From: Companilactobacillus nodensis DSM 19682 = JCM 14932 = NBRC 107160
GTDB taxonomy: Bacteria > Bacillota > Bacilli > Lactobacillales > Lactobacillaceae
DNA length: 41,451 nucleotides
Direction: 5' to 3'
NCBI RefSeq assembly: GCF_000615905.1
Contig: NZ_BAMN01000020.1
Span: 1-41,451, forward strand
Position numbers and translations under genes: made by a program. Positions within the stretch are counted from its first letter, which is position 1, and each line of letters opens with the position of its first letter. The notes beneath the pieces are model-generated. The model was not told the origin of the DNA and ran no database searches. It was given only the letters and a program-made list of their open reading frames with translations. Positions 17,028 through 24,244 of the stretch are shown in pieces.

Positions 17028-18101
17028 ATGGCAAAGAAGCGAATCGATTGGATCGACATTGCCAGATGCATCGCAATATTGTCGATCGTCATTGGACATA
17101 CGATGGCAGGTTTGAATGGAACGTATCTGTACAATGTTATTTATTTGTATAGCTTGCCGGTATTCTTTGTTTTGAGTGGTTACTTGTATCATCAAAAAGG
17201 TTATAAGAAGTTACTTTTGAATGATGTGAAGTTCTTATTGATACCATATCTGGCGGTTAATTTGATCAAGTTGATTATTCTATTCAGCATAAGAAATCAC
17301 GTTGGAACTGGCATTTTAACAATCAACTTGCATACTTTCCAATCATTGATGATTGCGACCTTGTACGGTTATGGTATGAAACTGCAGAACTTCCCATCAG
17401 TCAATGCCATTTGGTTCTTGGTAGCAATGTTTGTCGCTAATCAAATTTTTAATGCCGTGATGAGAATCGATTATCGTAGTTATAAGCTGTTCTGGCAAGG
17501 GATACAGGCGGTAGTTTTAACTAGTGTTGGATTTGCGATTGCCCATGTCTATGAATTGCCGTTCTCGATCAATTCAGCTTTGATTGCACAAGTATTCTTG
17601 TACTTCGGTTATTTGATGCATCAAAAAGATTTGTTATCAGAATTAAAAGGCAAGTATTATATTGTCTTAGCAGGTGCCTGGCTGTTCGTGGCGTCGTTAG
17701 GAACTTTTTATATGGCATCTGCCAAAGCTCCTAACGAGTTGATGGCAGTGATTGGATCTATCTCAGCTAGTTTGTGTATCATCAAGTTTTCGATAATGAT
17801 CAATGATTATTTACAAGTCCATAACTTGTTGAAGTTCAAAAGATTGATGCTATTCATTGGTGCACAGTCGCTGACGGTCTTGTGTTTCCATCTGCTGGAT
17901 CTCGATTGTTTTAAGTTCTACAGTGATATTATTTTCGGATTATCAGGTAAAGTTCCACATGGAATCCCAGTTTTGGTTGGGATGCTATATCGGATGGTTT
18001 TCGCGGTAGGGATGACTTGGTTGGTAAGATATTTGCCAGTTATCAGAAGTTTGTTTATGCCACGAAGATTTCCATTATTGAAGCATCGTGCTGCGGCATG
18101 A
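17028..18101 (+). CDS. Acyltransferase family 3 membrane protein, last gene of the EPS operon
   Basis: A ~357-residue polytopic protein beginning KKRIDWIDIARCIAILSIVIGHTMAGL, as in WcaF/OafA-like acyltransferase-3 enzymes with the conserved first-helix histidine, followed by about ten hydrophobic helices. It probably acylates the EPS. ATG 17028 sits 5 bases after AGGTGA, which overlaps the stop of the LCP gene. The terminator stem begins inside the last codons (RAAA-stop). Confidence 0.82.
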   Translation: MAKKRIDWIDIARCIAILSIVIGHTMAGLNGTYLYNVIYLYSLPVFFVLSGYLYHQKGYKKLLLNDVKFLLIPYLAVNLIKLIILFSIRNHVGTGILTINLHTFQSLMIATLYGYGMKLQNFPSVNAIWFLVAMFVANQIFNAVMRIDYRSYKLFWQGIQAVVLTSVGFAIAHVYELPFSINSALIAQVFLYFGYLMHQKDLLSELKGKYYIVLAGAWLFVASLGTFYMASAKAPNELMAVIGSISASLCIIKFSIMINDYLQVHNLLKFKRLMLFIGAQSLTVLCFHLLDLDCFKFYSDIIFGLSGKVPHGIPVLVGMLYRMVFAVGMTWLVRYLPVIRSLFMPRRFPLLKHRAAA

Positions 18102-18111
18102 TGCTTTTTTT
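18082..18111 (+). terminator. Terminator of the EPS operon
   Basis: AGCATCGTGC (18082-18091) pairs over ten positions with GCATGATGCT (18096-18105) around TGCG, with T following. The stem overlaps the stop codon of the acyltransferase. Confidence 0.9.
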
Positions 18112-18142
18112 GTTTTTGTTTTGGTTGTTGTTGCTTGTCTCT

Positions 18143-18556
18143 TGCCGCTTGCGGTTGTCAGTGATTCCACCTGCTGTGGGACCAGCCCCAGCCTGAAAGG
18201 CGGTCTGGGACTTCGACTTTAAGCTTTGCTTTGCAAATCTTAAAGCTCGTCCATTTTGTAAGGCCGGAAGTTCACCGACCTAACAAAATTTTCACAGCTG
18301 GTTCCTTCACTGACAACCTCCAGCTAATACGCTAATACTATATTTTATAAAGTAGACTGATTTTAGTGGAGTTAGGCAGGTACGGCAATCCAGTGTCTAT
18401 GCAGTTAGTCAGCGATTTGTGCTGGCTTAGTGCATTGGACGACTTTGAAGACGTGATTTTCGGCTTCAAAGCGAGGAGGTAGACCGTACTTTGGCTACGT
18501 CCGTTCCTCACAGGATGCCATACCTGCCTGACGGAGCGGCACAAAACAAGCAATAA
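18143..18556 (+). repeat. Structured dispersed repeat, copy 1
   Basis: About 400 bases that recur in inverted orientation at 32321-32720. Module one (18153-18325) is bounded by GGTTGTCAGTGA / TCACTGACAACC. It holds hairpins CTTTAAG...CTTAAAG and ATTTTGT...ACAAAAT, the latter a near-perfect 15-bp stem. Module two (18371-18532) is bounded by AGGCAGGTACGGCA / TGCCATACCTGCCT and holds two further hairpins, one with CTTTGAAG/CTTCAAAG arms. Differences between the copies preserve pairing at several positions. No transposase or believable gene is present. It lies just after the EPS operon terminator, module one first. This element fills most of the gene-free stretch 18102-18621. Confidence 0.85.
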
Positions 18557-18621
18557 CATTGCATCCTGAACGCTTGTTCGATATATTTTCTATATCAAAT
18601 ACATTCCTAAAAGGAAGATTA

Positions 18622-19539
18622 ATGCCCAATGACTATCAAAGAATTATCAATGAAATGATTGAACAAAAAGAAAATGAATCTTTAGATGATAAACGTGATA
18701 ATACGCGTCAAAGAAATATTCGTATGGCTGGAATCATTAATGATTATCTTCATAGGAGGTTCAATAGATATGTAATAGTTACCGGTGGATTATCAGTGGA
18801 ATACTACACTAAGGGAAATTACACTACACAAGATATTGATTTTGTTACTCCGTCTTATGAGGATTTGAATACAGTGTTATTAGATTTAGGTTTTGAATCA
18901 ATTGGTAAGTATTGGCAATATGAAAAATTAGAAATATTTGTGGAGTTGGTGTCGAATAATGCATTTGATGGTAGCTCAAAAGAACCCACCAAGTTTGAGA
19001 CCCAAGATAAGTTGGAAGTTGCATTTACTGATGTTGCGGATATCCTATTGGATCGAATTCGTGGAATTGTTTATTGGAATACAAAAGATTATGAATATTG
19101 GTCATATCAGTTGTTAAAGGAGCATAGATCATCTATTAGTGATGAGTATATGTACAGTCGTTTGGAAGGACCAGGTGAAATTGATGAGTATAGGTCTCTG
19201 GTTCAGTGGGTTGATCAGCCAACCGAAATTGGTTCAAAGGTTAAAACATTTGAGTGGAATTTACGAAATTCAGATGTAGAATTTATTTATAAGCAAATTG
19301 GGAATACACATATATTTTGGTTTCCACTTTATGATGAAGAATTAGAACAATTTGGTGAATATATTGGAATTCAAGTTTTGCGTAATGTTTCGTTACTAAT
19401 GTATAATAACGATGAAGAAGAATTAGAAAAAACTGACTTAGATCCAAGAAAAATATTGGGTAGAATAAATTACGATAGTAATTGCAAGTCAGTTTTTGGG
19501 TTAATCAAAAATAGTCTTGAGGAGGCAGAGCTGATATGA
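18622..19539 (+). CDS. Nucleotidyltransferase-fold protein (DUF6036-like), possible toxin-antitoxin component
   Basis: A soluble protein of about 305 residues. The segment VIVTGGLSVEYYTKGNYTTQDIDFV (residues about 53-77) matches the GG-(x)n-DxD core of minimal nucleotidyltransferases such as those in AbiEii/MNT-type toxins and DUF6036. I rank this on motif only. Residues after about 175 form an unrecognised acidic domain. ATG 18622 has AAAGGAAG 5 bases upstream; an in-frame TTG at 18559 lies in the repeat and was rejected. The stop overlaps the next small gene by 4 bases. The gene is AT-rich beside the repeat, like an acquired cassette. It could be a toxin, an antitoxin or a house enzyme. Confidence 0.6.
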   Translation: MPNDYQRIINEMIEQKENESLDDKRDNTRQRNIRMAGIINDYLHRRFNRYVIVTGGLSVEYYTKGNYTTQDIDFVTPSYEDLNTVLLDLGFESIGKYWQYEKLEIFVELVSNNAFDGSSKEPTKFETQDKLEVAFTDVADILLDRIRGIVYWNTKDYEYWSYQLLKEHRSSISDEYMYSRLEGPGEIDEYRSLVQWVDQPTEIGSKVKTFEWNLRNSDVEFIYKQIGNTHIFWFPLYDEELEQFGEYIGIQVLRNVSLLMYNNDEEELEKTDLDPRKILGRINYDSNCKSVFGLIKNSLEEAELI

Positions 19540-19730
19540 AGGAAATATCTATGGAAAACTTAAAAAGTCTTGCTAGGCAAGCTGAGCTTGAAGAGATTGT
19601 TGAGCCTTTAAAAAAAGAAGCAGCAGAACAGTTTCCTAATCGTCAACCTAAGCCTCGTGTTCCAGAAGAAAAGGAGGCTCTGTTACGTTGGGAAAAGCGA
19701 CGTAACGGCTTCAAGATAGGTAATATATAA
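19536..19730 (+). CDS. Small charged protein coupled to the nucleotidyltransferase-fold gene
   Basis: 64 residues, rich in Glu, Lys and Arg, with a helical N-terminal half (MENLKSLARQAELEEIVEPL) and a proline-containing basic tail (PNRQPKPRVPEEKEALLRWEKRR). The 4-base ATGA overlap with the preceding gene indicates translational coupling. A GGAGG lies 11 bases upstream; ATG 19551 is an alternative start. I do not recognise the family. Size and arrangement suit an accessory subunit or antitoxin. A terminator follows at once, so the pair forms its own operon. Confidence 0.6.
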   Translation: MKEISMENLKSLARQAELEEIVEPLKKEAAEQFPNRQPKPRVPEEKEALLRWEKRRNGFKIGNI

Positions 19731-19740
19731 TAATTGAGGA

Positions 19741-19769
19741 AGACATTCGGCAAATGAATGTCTTTTTTT
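19741..19769 (+). terminator. Terminator of the nucleotidyltransferase/small protein pair
   Basis: AGACATTC (19741-19748) pairs with GAATGTCT (19756-19763), then a T run. Confidence 0.88.
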
Positions 19770-19827
19770 ATACGAAAAAGTAATTTTATCAATTGATTAG
19801 TAAACGTTTTCAATGTAAACTTAATGA

Positions 19828-19844
19828 AGTGGTATTTACCAGTT
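19828..19844. promoter_or_regulatory. GntR-type operator upstream of the first GntR gene
   Basis: The palindrome AGTGGTATTTACCAGTT has arms TGGTA (19830-19834) and TACCA (19837-19841). It resembles NagR (YvoA) sites, which have the form TGGTATAGACCA. It lies 16 bases before the ATG at 19861, suggesting autoregulation. Confidence 0.6.
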
Positions 19845-19860
19845 TATAGGAGAGGGTAAT

Positions 19861-20580
19861 ATGGATAAAAAAGAATCGCTATCTCAGCACTTAATTGATT
19901 TTTTATCTAATCAAATTCTTACCGAAATGCGTCCCAATGATCGACTGCCGTCAGAACGTGACCTAATGTTGCAATTCAACGTTAGTCGGACGACAGTCAG
20001 AAATGCTTTGGATAAGTTAGAATTGTCGGGATTGGTGACGAGAATGCATGGTAAGGGAACCTTTGTCACGTCACGTTCAGAGAGCCTTACTAACTTGGCA
20101 GACTTGTTTAGTTTTTCTAAGACTATGGAATTACAGGGTAGAACGCCAAGCGATAGGATAATCAAGTTCAAGAGAATTTCAGCCGATGAGGAATTGATCC
20201 AACGACTGAATCTAAAAGAGAATCTGAATGTCTTCGAGGTCGATCGTATTCGTATGGCCAGTGGCAAACCTATGATGTTTGGCAAGAGTTTCTTACCAGC
20301 AGAGGTTTTTGAGAATCTAACAAGACAGCAATTAGAAGAGAAATCGATGTATAAGACTTTTGAGGATGACTACAATGTACAGATCAAAGAGGCTGATGAA
20401 TCATGCCGTGCATCGATCTTGAATGAGAAGATCTCAAATTTGTTGGACGAAAAGCCAGGTGCACCATGTCTGAGATTAGAGAGAGTCACGATGGACAATA
20501 ACGGACGGGCAATCGAATATACTATCAGTTGGGCCCGAGCTGATGAATTTAATTATCGGGTCAAACATTTGTACAGATAA
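19861..20580 (+). CDS. GntR/HutC-family transcriptional regulator 1 (NagR-like)
   Basis: 239 residues. The N-terminal winged helix (LPSERDLMLQFNVSRTTVRNALDKLELSGLVTRMHGKGTFV, about 27-68) is the standard GntR DNA-binding domain, and a UTRA effector domain follows (FEVDRIRMASGKPMMFGKSFLP). HutC/NagR-type regulators bind amino-sugar phosphates and release DNA. The start is ATG 19861 behind GGAGAGGG. It is flanked on both sides by TGGT-N4-ACCA palindromes and stands upstream of a second GntR gene, PTS genes and nagA, so it probably controls this regulon. Confidence 0.88.
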   Translation: MDKKESLSQHLIDFLSNQILTEMRPNDRLPSERDLMLQFNVSRTTVRNALDKLELSGLVTRMHGKGTFVTSRSESLTNLADLFSFSKTMELQGRTPSDRIIKFKRISADEELIQRLNLKENLNVFEVDRIRMASGKPMMFGKSFLPAEVFENLTRQQLEEKSMYKTFEDDYNVQIKEADESCRASILNEKISNLLDEKPGAPCLRLERVTMDNNGRAIEYTISWARADEFNYRVKHLYR

Positions 20581-20583
20581 AGC

Positions 20584-20601
20584 AACTGGTATTAACCAGT
20601 T
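20584..20601. promoter_or_regulatory. GntR-type operator between the two regulator genes
   Basis: AACTGGT (20584-20590), ATTA, ACCAGTT (20595-20601): perfect 7-base arms directly after the first GntR stop codon. Confidence 0.6.
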
Positions 20602-20635
20602 ATATATTTTAGAAATATTTTTATAGAAAAATTAT

Positions 20636-20672
20636 AGTGGTATCTTTTACATAAAAAAGTACCACTTTTTTT
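20636..20672 (+). terminator. Terminator between the two GntR genes
   Basis: AGTGGTA (20636-20642) pairs with TACCACT (20660-20666), extended inward by CTTTT / AAAAG, and ends in seven T. The outer arms also resemble the GntR operator core. Confidence 0.75.
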
Positions 20673-20723
20673 ATTACCTATGGAAATGCTTTAATAGCAA
20701 TATAATTGTAATAAACCAACGAA

Positions 20724-20742
20724 AAATTGGTATAACCAATTT
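20724..20742. promoter_or_regulatory. GntR-type operator upstream of the second GntR gene
   Basis: AAATTGGT (20724-20731), ATA, ACCAATTT (20735-20742): perfect 8-base arms. It lies about 65 bases before the start of the second regulator and the PTS genes. Confidence 0.6.
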
Positions 20743-20778
20743 GTTGAAAGAAATGCTGCAAGCGTATACAATGGGCTT

Positions 20779-20792
20779 GTGGTTGATACCAG
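20779..20792. promoter_or_regulatory. Second GntR-type half-palindrome before the second GntR gene
   Basis: TGGT (20780-20783), TGAT, ACCA (20788-20791), weaker than the neighbouring site but with the same TGGT-N4-ACCA geometry, 16 bases before the ATG at 20808. Confidence 0.45.
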
Positions 20793-20807
20793 AAAGGGAC
20801 CAGTAAT

Positions 20808-21524
20808 ATGAAAATCACTCTTCAAGAACAACTAATCAACTTGTTAACCAACTACATTCAGTCGATGCCAGCCAATGCAAAATTGCCGTCAGAAAGACAG
20901 ATATCTGATAAGTATCAGCTGTCTAGAACAACGGTCCGTGCTGCATTGAATGAGTTAGAGGTGACTGGTCTTATTCGCAGGGTTCATGGTAAAGGAACAT
21001 TCGTGAATCGTGTGGATCTGAACAGCGATCTCAATAGTAGTTATAGTTTCAATAAGCAGATGATGTCCATTGGCAAGAAACCACAGACGAAAATTCTTAG
21101 CTTTGAGAGAAAGGAGGCTAATTCATATTTTTCACGTAAGTTGGACGTTAGTGTCGGTGATCAGATTATTAAGATCAAACGTTTGAGAATCGCCGATAAT
21201 GTTCCGGTTATGTTGGAAAGAACTTATCTACCTGCAGATCATTTCAATCTTTTGACTGAGGATATGCTTGAAGGTAGATCTTTGTATGAGATCTTTGCGA
21301 CAGAATTTAATGAGCAAGTGTACTACGCTGATGAATATTTTTTGGCGGGTATTACCAGTAAAAGGGATAGCAATTATCTAGATATCAAAGAGGGAACACC
21401 GTGTTTGAACCTTAAACGTTCAACGTACAATCCTCATAATCAGGTAATTGAATATACACTTAGCGTTGCGAGAAGCGACCAGTTCGCTTATCACATTCGT
21501 CACGATATTAGTAAAAAATCTTAG
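20808..21524 (+). CDS. GntR/HutC-family transcriptional regulator 2
   Basis: 238 residues with the same architecture as regulator 1: winged helix (LPSERQISDKYQLSRTTVRAALNELEVTGLIRRVHGKGTFV) and UTRA domain (IKIKRLRIADNVPVMLERTYLP). The two are paralogous but clearly diverged. It is followed after 36 bases by the PTS IIB gene in the same direction, so it is probably the first gene of the PTS operon. Two regulators may answer different effectors, for example GlcNAc-6-P and GalNAc-6-P; that is inference. Confidence 0.87.
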   Translation: MKITLQEQLINLLTNYIQSMPANAKLPSERQISDKYQLSRTTVRAALNELEVTGLIRRVHGKGTFVNRVDLNSDLNSSYSFNKQMMSIGKKPQTKILSFERKEANSYFSRKLDVSVGDQIIKIKRLRIADNVPVMLERTYLPADHFNLLTEDMLEGRSLYEIFATEFNEQVYYADEYFLAGITSKRDSNYLDIKEGTPCLNLKRSTYNPHNQVIEYTLSVARSDQFAYHIRHDISKKS

Positions 21525-21560
21525 AGAGTGATTTTTATCACCAAATTTGGAGGAATAATT

Positions 21561-22049
21561 ATGTCAATTGTTGCAGTAAGAATAGATGAAAGATTAATTC
21601 ACGGACAAGTTGCTAATTTATGGACAACTAAATTACAAGCTTCAAGAATTATGGTAGTTGATAACGATATTATAAAGAACGACATTCAAAAAACTGCCCT
21701 TAAATTAGCTAAGCCTGCCGGGGTTAATCTAAGTATCTTAGGCGTTAAGAAATCTTCAGCTAATATCTTAGCTGGCAAGTATGATTCACAAAAGGTATTT
21801 CTTGTTGTTAAGAAACCTTCAATCCTTGTAAGCATGATGGAAGAGGGCGTTAAGTTCGATACTATCAACGTTGGTAACATGTCACAAAAAGATACTACAC
21901 AACATTTGACACAATCAATCAATGTTACTGATGACGACTATCATGCATTCCATCAATTATTGGATGCTGGAGTTAAAGTAACAGCTCAAATGGTTCCTAG
22001 TGACAACATCAAGAACTTCGAAGATATTTTGAAGGATTACAAGATCTAA
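21561..22049 (+). CDS. PTS mannose/fructose/sorbose family, IIB component
   Basis: A 162-residue cytosolic IIB subunit that carries phosphate from IIA to the sugar bound at IIC/IID. The phosphorylated histidine is His14 in RIDERLIHGQVANLW. ATG 21561 lies 5 bases after the GGAGGAA region; an open stretch upstream to 21528 has no good start. First of four consecutive PTS genes (IIB, IIC, IID, IIA). Confidence 0.93.
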   Translation: MSIVAVRIDERLIHGQVANLWTTKLQASRIMVVDNDIIKNDIQKTALKLAKPAGVNLSILGVKKSSANILAGKYDSQKVFLVVKKPSILVSMMEEGVKFDTINVGNMSQKDTTQHLTQSINVTDDDYHAFHQLLDAGVKVTAQMVPSDNIKNFEDILKDYKI

Positions 22050-22070
22050 AACCAATAGGGGGAAAAAACT

Positions 22071-23003
22071 ATGAGTTTTACAATTGTTCAAATATTGCTT
22101 TTAACGGCATATTCCATGTACAACATTTATGATGAATTACAAATGAATTCATCATTGAGTCAACCAGTTTGGGCCGGAATGATTTCTGGTTTGATCATGG
22201 GTGACATGAAGACAGGACTTATCATCGGTGCTGCTCTTCAATTAACAGTTCTAGGTGTTGGTACATTCGGTGGTGCTTCTAAGATCGATGCTAACTCAGG
22301 TACTGTTTTGGCTACGGCCTTTTCAATCGGTACAGGTATGAAAGCTGCTACAGCTATTGCTGCTATCGGTGTTCCGGTTGCTGCACTTCTAACATCATTT
22401 GATATTCTTGCTAGATTCACTAACACATACTTCCAACACAAAGTTGATAAGGATATCGAAAACTTCAACTACAAGGGTATTGAAAGACACACAATCATGG
22501 GTGCATTACCATGGTGTCTATCACGTGGTATCCCTGTATTCCTAGCTTTGGCTCTAGGTCAAGGTGTTGTTAAGACAATGGTTACATATCTAAACGGCGA
22601 TCTACAATGGTTGAACACTGGTCTACAAACAGCCGGTGCTACACTTCCAGCCGTTGGTTTCGCTATCTTGCTTCACTACTTACCAGTTAAGAAACACATC
22701 GCTTACTTGATCCTTGGTTTCACAATTACAGCTTTGCTATCAACATTGTTCACAAGTATCCAAACACTTGGTGCAGGTTTAGCAGGTGCAAGTAAGGCAT
22801 TCACAGCAACATTCAATGCTCTTCCAATGTTGGCTATCGCTTTGATCGGTGGTGCCTTCGCTATTCTTGAATATAAGAAATCTATAACAAAAATCAATAC
22901 TGCTACAACTGCAGGTCCAAGTACTACTTCTGATGATGAAGATGAAGAAGACGACGAAATTGAAGACGCTAACGGGGAGGTAGACGGTGATGAAGAAGAA
23001 TAA
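22071..23003 (+). CDS. PTS mannose/fructose/sorbose family, IIC component with acidic tail
   Basis: 310 residues. The body is a normal IIC membrane permease subunit with a binding core such as SLSQPVWAGMISGLIMGD. About 30 extra C-terminal residues are almost all Asp and Glu (TSDDEDEEDDEIED, then GEVDGDEEE). That tail DNA is purine-rich and contains the ribosome-binding site and ATG of the next gene (22990), so coding overlap at least partly explains it. A matching acidic tail occurs on IIA. Sugar choice is inferred from neighbours: an N-acetylated amino sugar or its disaccharide. Confidence 0.92.
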   Translation: MSFTIVQILLLTAYSMYNIYDELQMNSSLSQPVWAGMISGLIMGDMKTGLIIGAALQLTVLGVGTFGGASKIDANSGTVLATAFSIGTGMKAATAIAAIGVPVAALLTSFDILARFTNTYFQHKVDKDIENFNYKGIERHTIMGALPWCLSRGIPVFLALALGQGVVKTMVTYLNGDLQWLNTGLQTAGATLPAVGFAILLHYLPVKKHIAYLILGFTITALLSTLFTSIQTLGAGLAGASKAFTATFNALPMLAIALIGGAFAILEYKKSITKINTATTAGPSTTSDDEDEEDDEIEDANGEVDGDEEE

Positions 23004-23805
23004 AGAATATGAATTAACTAAAAAAGATTTTACTCAAATCAACAAACGTAGTATGTTCGGTTTCCAAATGGGTTGGAACTACGAAAGAATGCAAGCTTCA
23101 GGTTATCTTTATACGATCTTGCCACAACTAAGAAAAATCTATGGTGATGGTACTCCAGAACTTAAAGAAGCTATGAAGACACATAACCAATTCTTCAACA
23201 CAAGTAATTTCTTTAATACAATCGTTACAGGTATCGATCTTGCCATTGAAGGTAAGGAAGGTGCCGATTCATTAGATACTGTTTCAGGTATTAAGACAGG
23301 TCTTATGGGACCATTCGCCGCTATCGGTGATTCATTGTTCGCTGCCTTGGTACCAACTATCATGGGTGCTATCGCTGCTACAATGGCTACTCAAGGTAAC
23401 CCAACTGGATTATTCTTATGGTTATTAGTTAACATCGCAATCATGGTCTTCCGTTGGAAACAACTTCACTTTGCTTATAGAACAGGTACAAAACTTGTTT
23501 CTGAAATGCAAGGTCAATTGAACGCCTTAACAGACGCTGCCACATTGCTTGGTGTTTTCATCGTTGGTGCTTTGATCGCCACTATGATCAACATCCAAGT
23601 TCCACTTGTTGCCCACATGGGTAAAGTTCCATTGGTTGTTCAAACTAACATTGATATGATCCTTCCAAAGCTAGTTCCAGCCTGTGTCGTAGGTCTTGTT
23701 TACTGGTTATTAGGTAAGAAGGGTATGACATCAACAAAGGTTATCTTCATTGTTATTATTTTCGCCGTTCTATTATCAACAGTCGGTTTACTAGGCAAAA
23801 TCTAG
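22990..23805 (+). CDS. PTS mannose/fructose/sorbose family, IID component
   Basis: 271 residues, with family signatures RSMFGFQMGWNYERMQASGYLYTILP near the start and GDSLFAALVPTIMGAIAA in the middle, plus C-terminal membrane helices. IID forms the permease with IIC. ATG 22990 lies inside the end of the IIC gene, 14 bases before its stop, with GGGGAGG (22975-22981) as ribosome-binding site. Translation is therefore coupled. Confidence 0.93.
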   Translation: MKKNKEYELTKKDFTQINKRSMFGFQMGWNYERMQASGYLYTILPQLRKIYGDGTPELKEAMKTHNQFFNTSNFFNTIVTGIDLAIEGKEGADSLDTVSGIKTGLMGPFAAIGDSLFAALVPTIMGAIAATMATQGNPTGLFLWLLVNIAIMVFRWKQLHFAYRTGTKLVSEMQGQLNALTDAATLLGVFIVGALIATMINIQVPLVAHMGKVPLVVQTNIDMILPKLVPACVVGLVYWLLGKKGMTSTKVIFIVIIFAVLLSTVGLLGKI

Positions 23806-23818
23806 GAGGATATAAATT

Positions 23819-24244
23819 ATGGCATTAATCTTGATCAGTCATGGAAATATGGCTATTGAAACAAAGAAATCAGCAGAATTGATTATTGGGGAATTACAGA
23901 ATACAGCGGCATTAGGTCTTCAAAAATCCGATGGTCCAGATGATCTTAAGGAAAAAGTAGAAACAGAAATTAAAAAATATTATGGTAAGGAACCCGTCTA
24001 TGTGATCGTTGATCTATTGGGCGGAACTCCCGGAAATGTTGTAGTCAACTTAACGCAAAAATATCCAGACATGCATGTTATTTCTGGTTTGAACCTACCG
24101 ATGGTAATTAATTATGCTAATCAAATGTTTGTTTCAAAAGAACTCGATATCAATGCTTTGATGAAAGAAGCCAAGGACGGAATCGTTGACGTCAATGCCT
24201 TCTTAAGTCAAGACTCGGATGACGATGATGAAGAAGAAGAGTAA
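23819..24244 (+). CDS. PTS mannose/fructose/sorbose family, IIA component with acidic tail
   Basis: A 141-residue cytosolic IIA. His8 in LILISHGNMA accepts phosphate from HPr, and YVIVDLLGGTPGNVVVNL is the usual core. The C-terminus ends SQDSDDDDEEEE, an acidic run encoded by GAT/GAA repeats. These supply the ATG-AAG-AAG start of the following glycosidase gene, which overlaps by 17 bases. Last PTS gene of the set, 13 bases after IID. Confidence 0.92.
   Translation: MALILISHGNMAIETKKSAELIIGELQNTAALGLQKSDGPDDLKEKVETEIKKYYGKEPVYVIVDLLGGTPGNVVVNLTQKYPDMHVISGLNLPMVINYANQMFVSKELDINALMKEAKDGIVDVNAFLSQDSDDDDEEEE

Noticed and set aside
18338-18559. Minus-strand open frame in repeat copy 1, with a similar frame at 32284-32517 in copy 2
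   Set aside because: The frames look alike only because the repeat is conserved. Differences preserve stem pairing, and neither frame has a ribosome-binding site; I treat them as non-coding.
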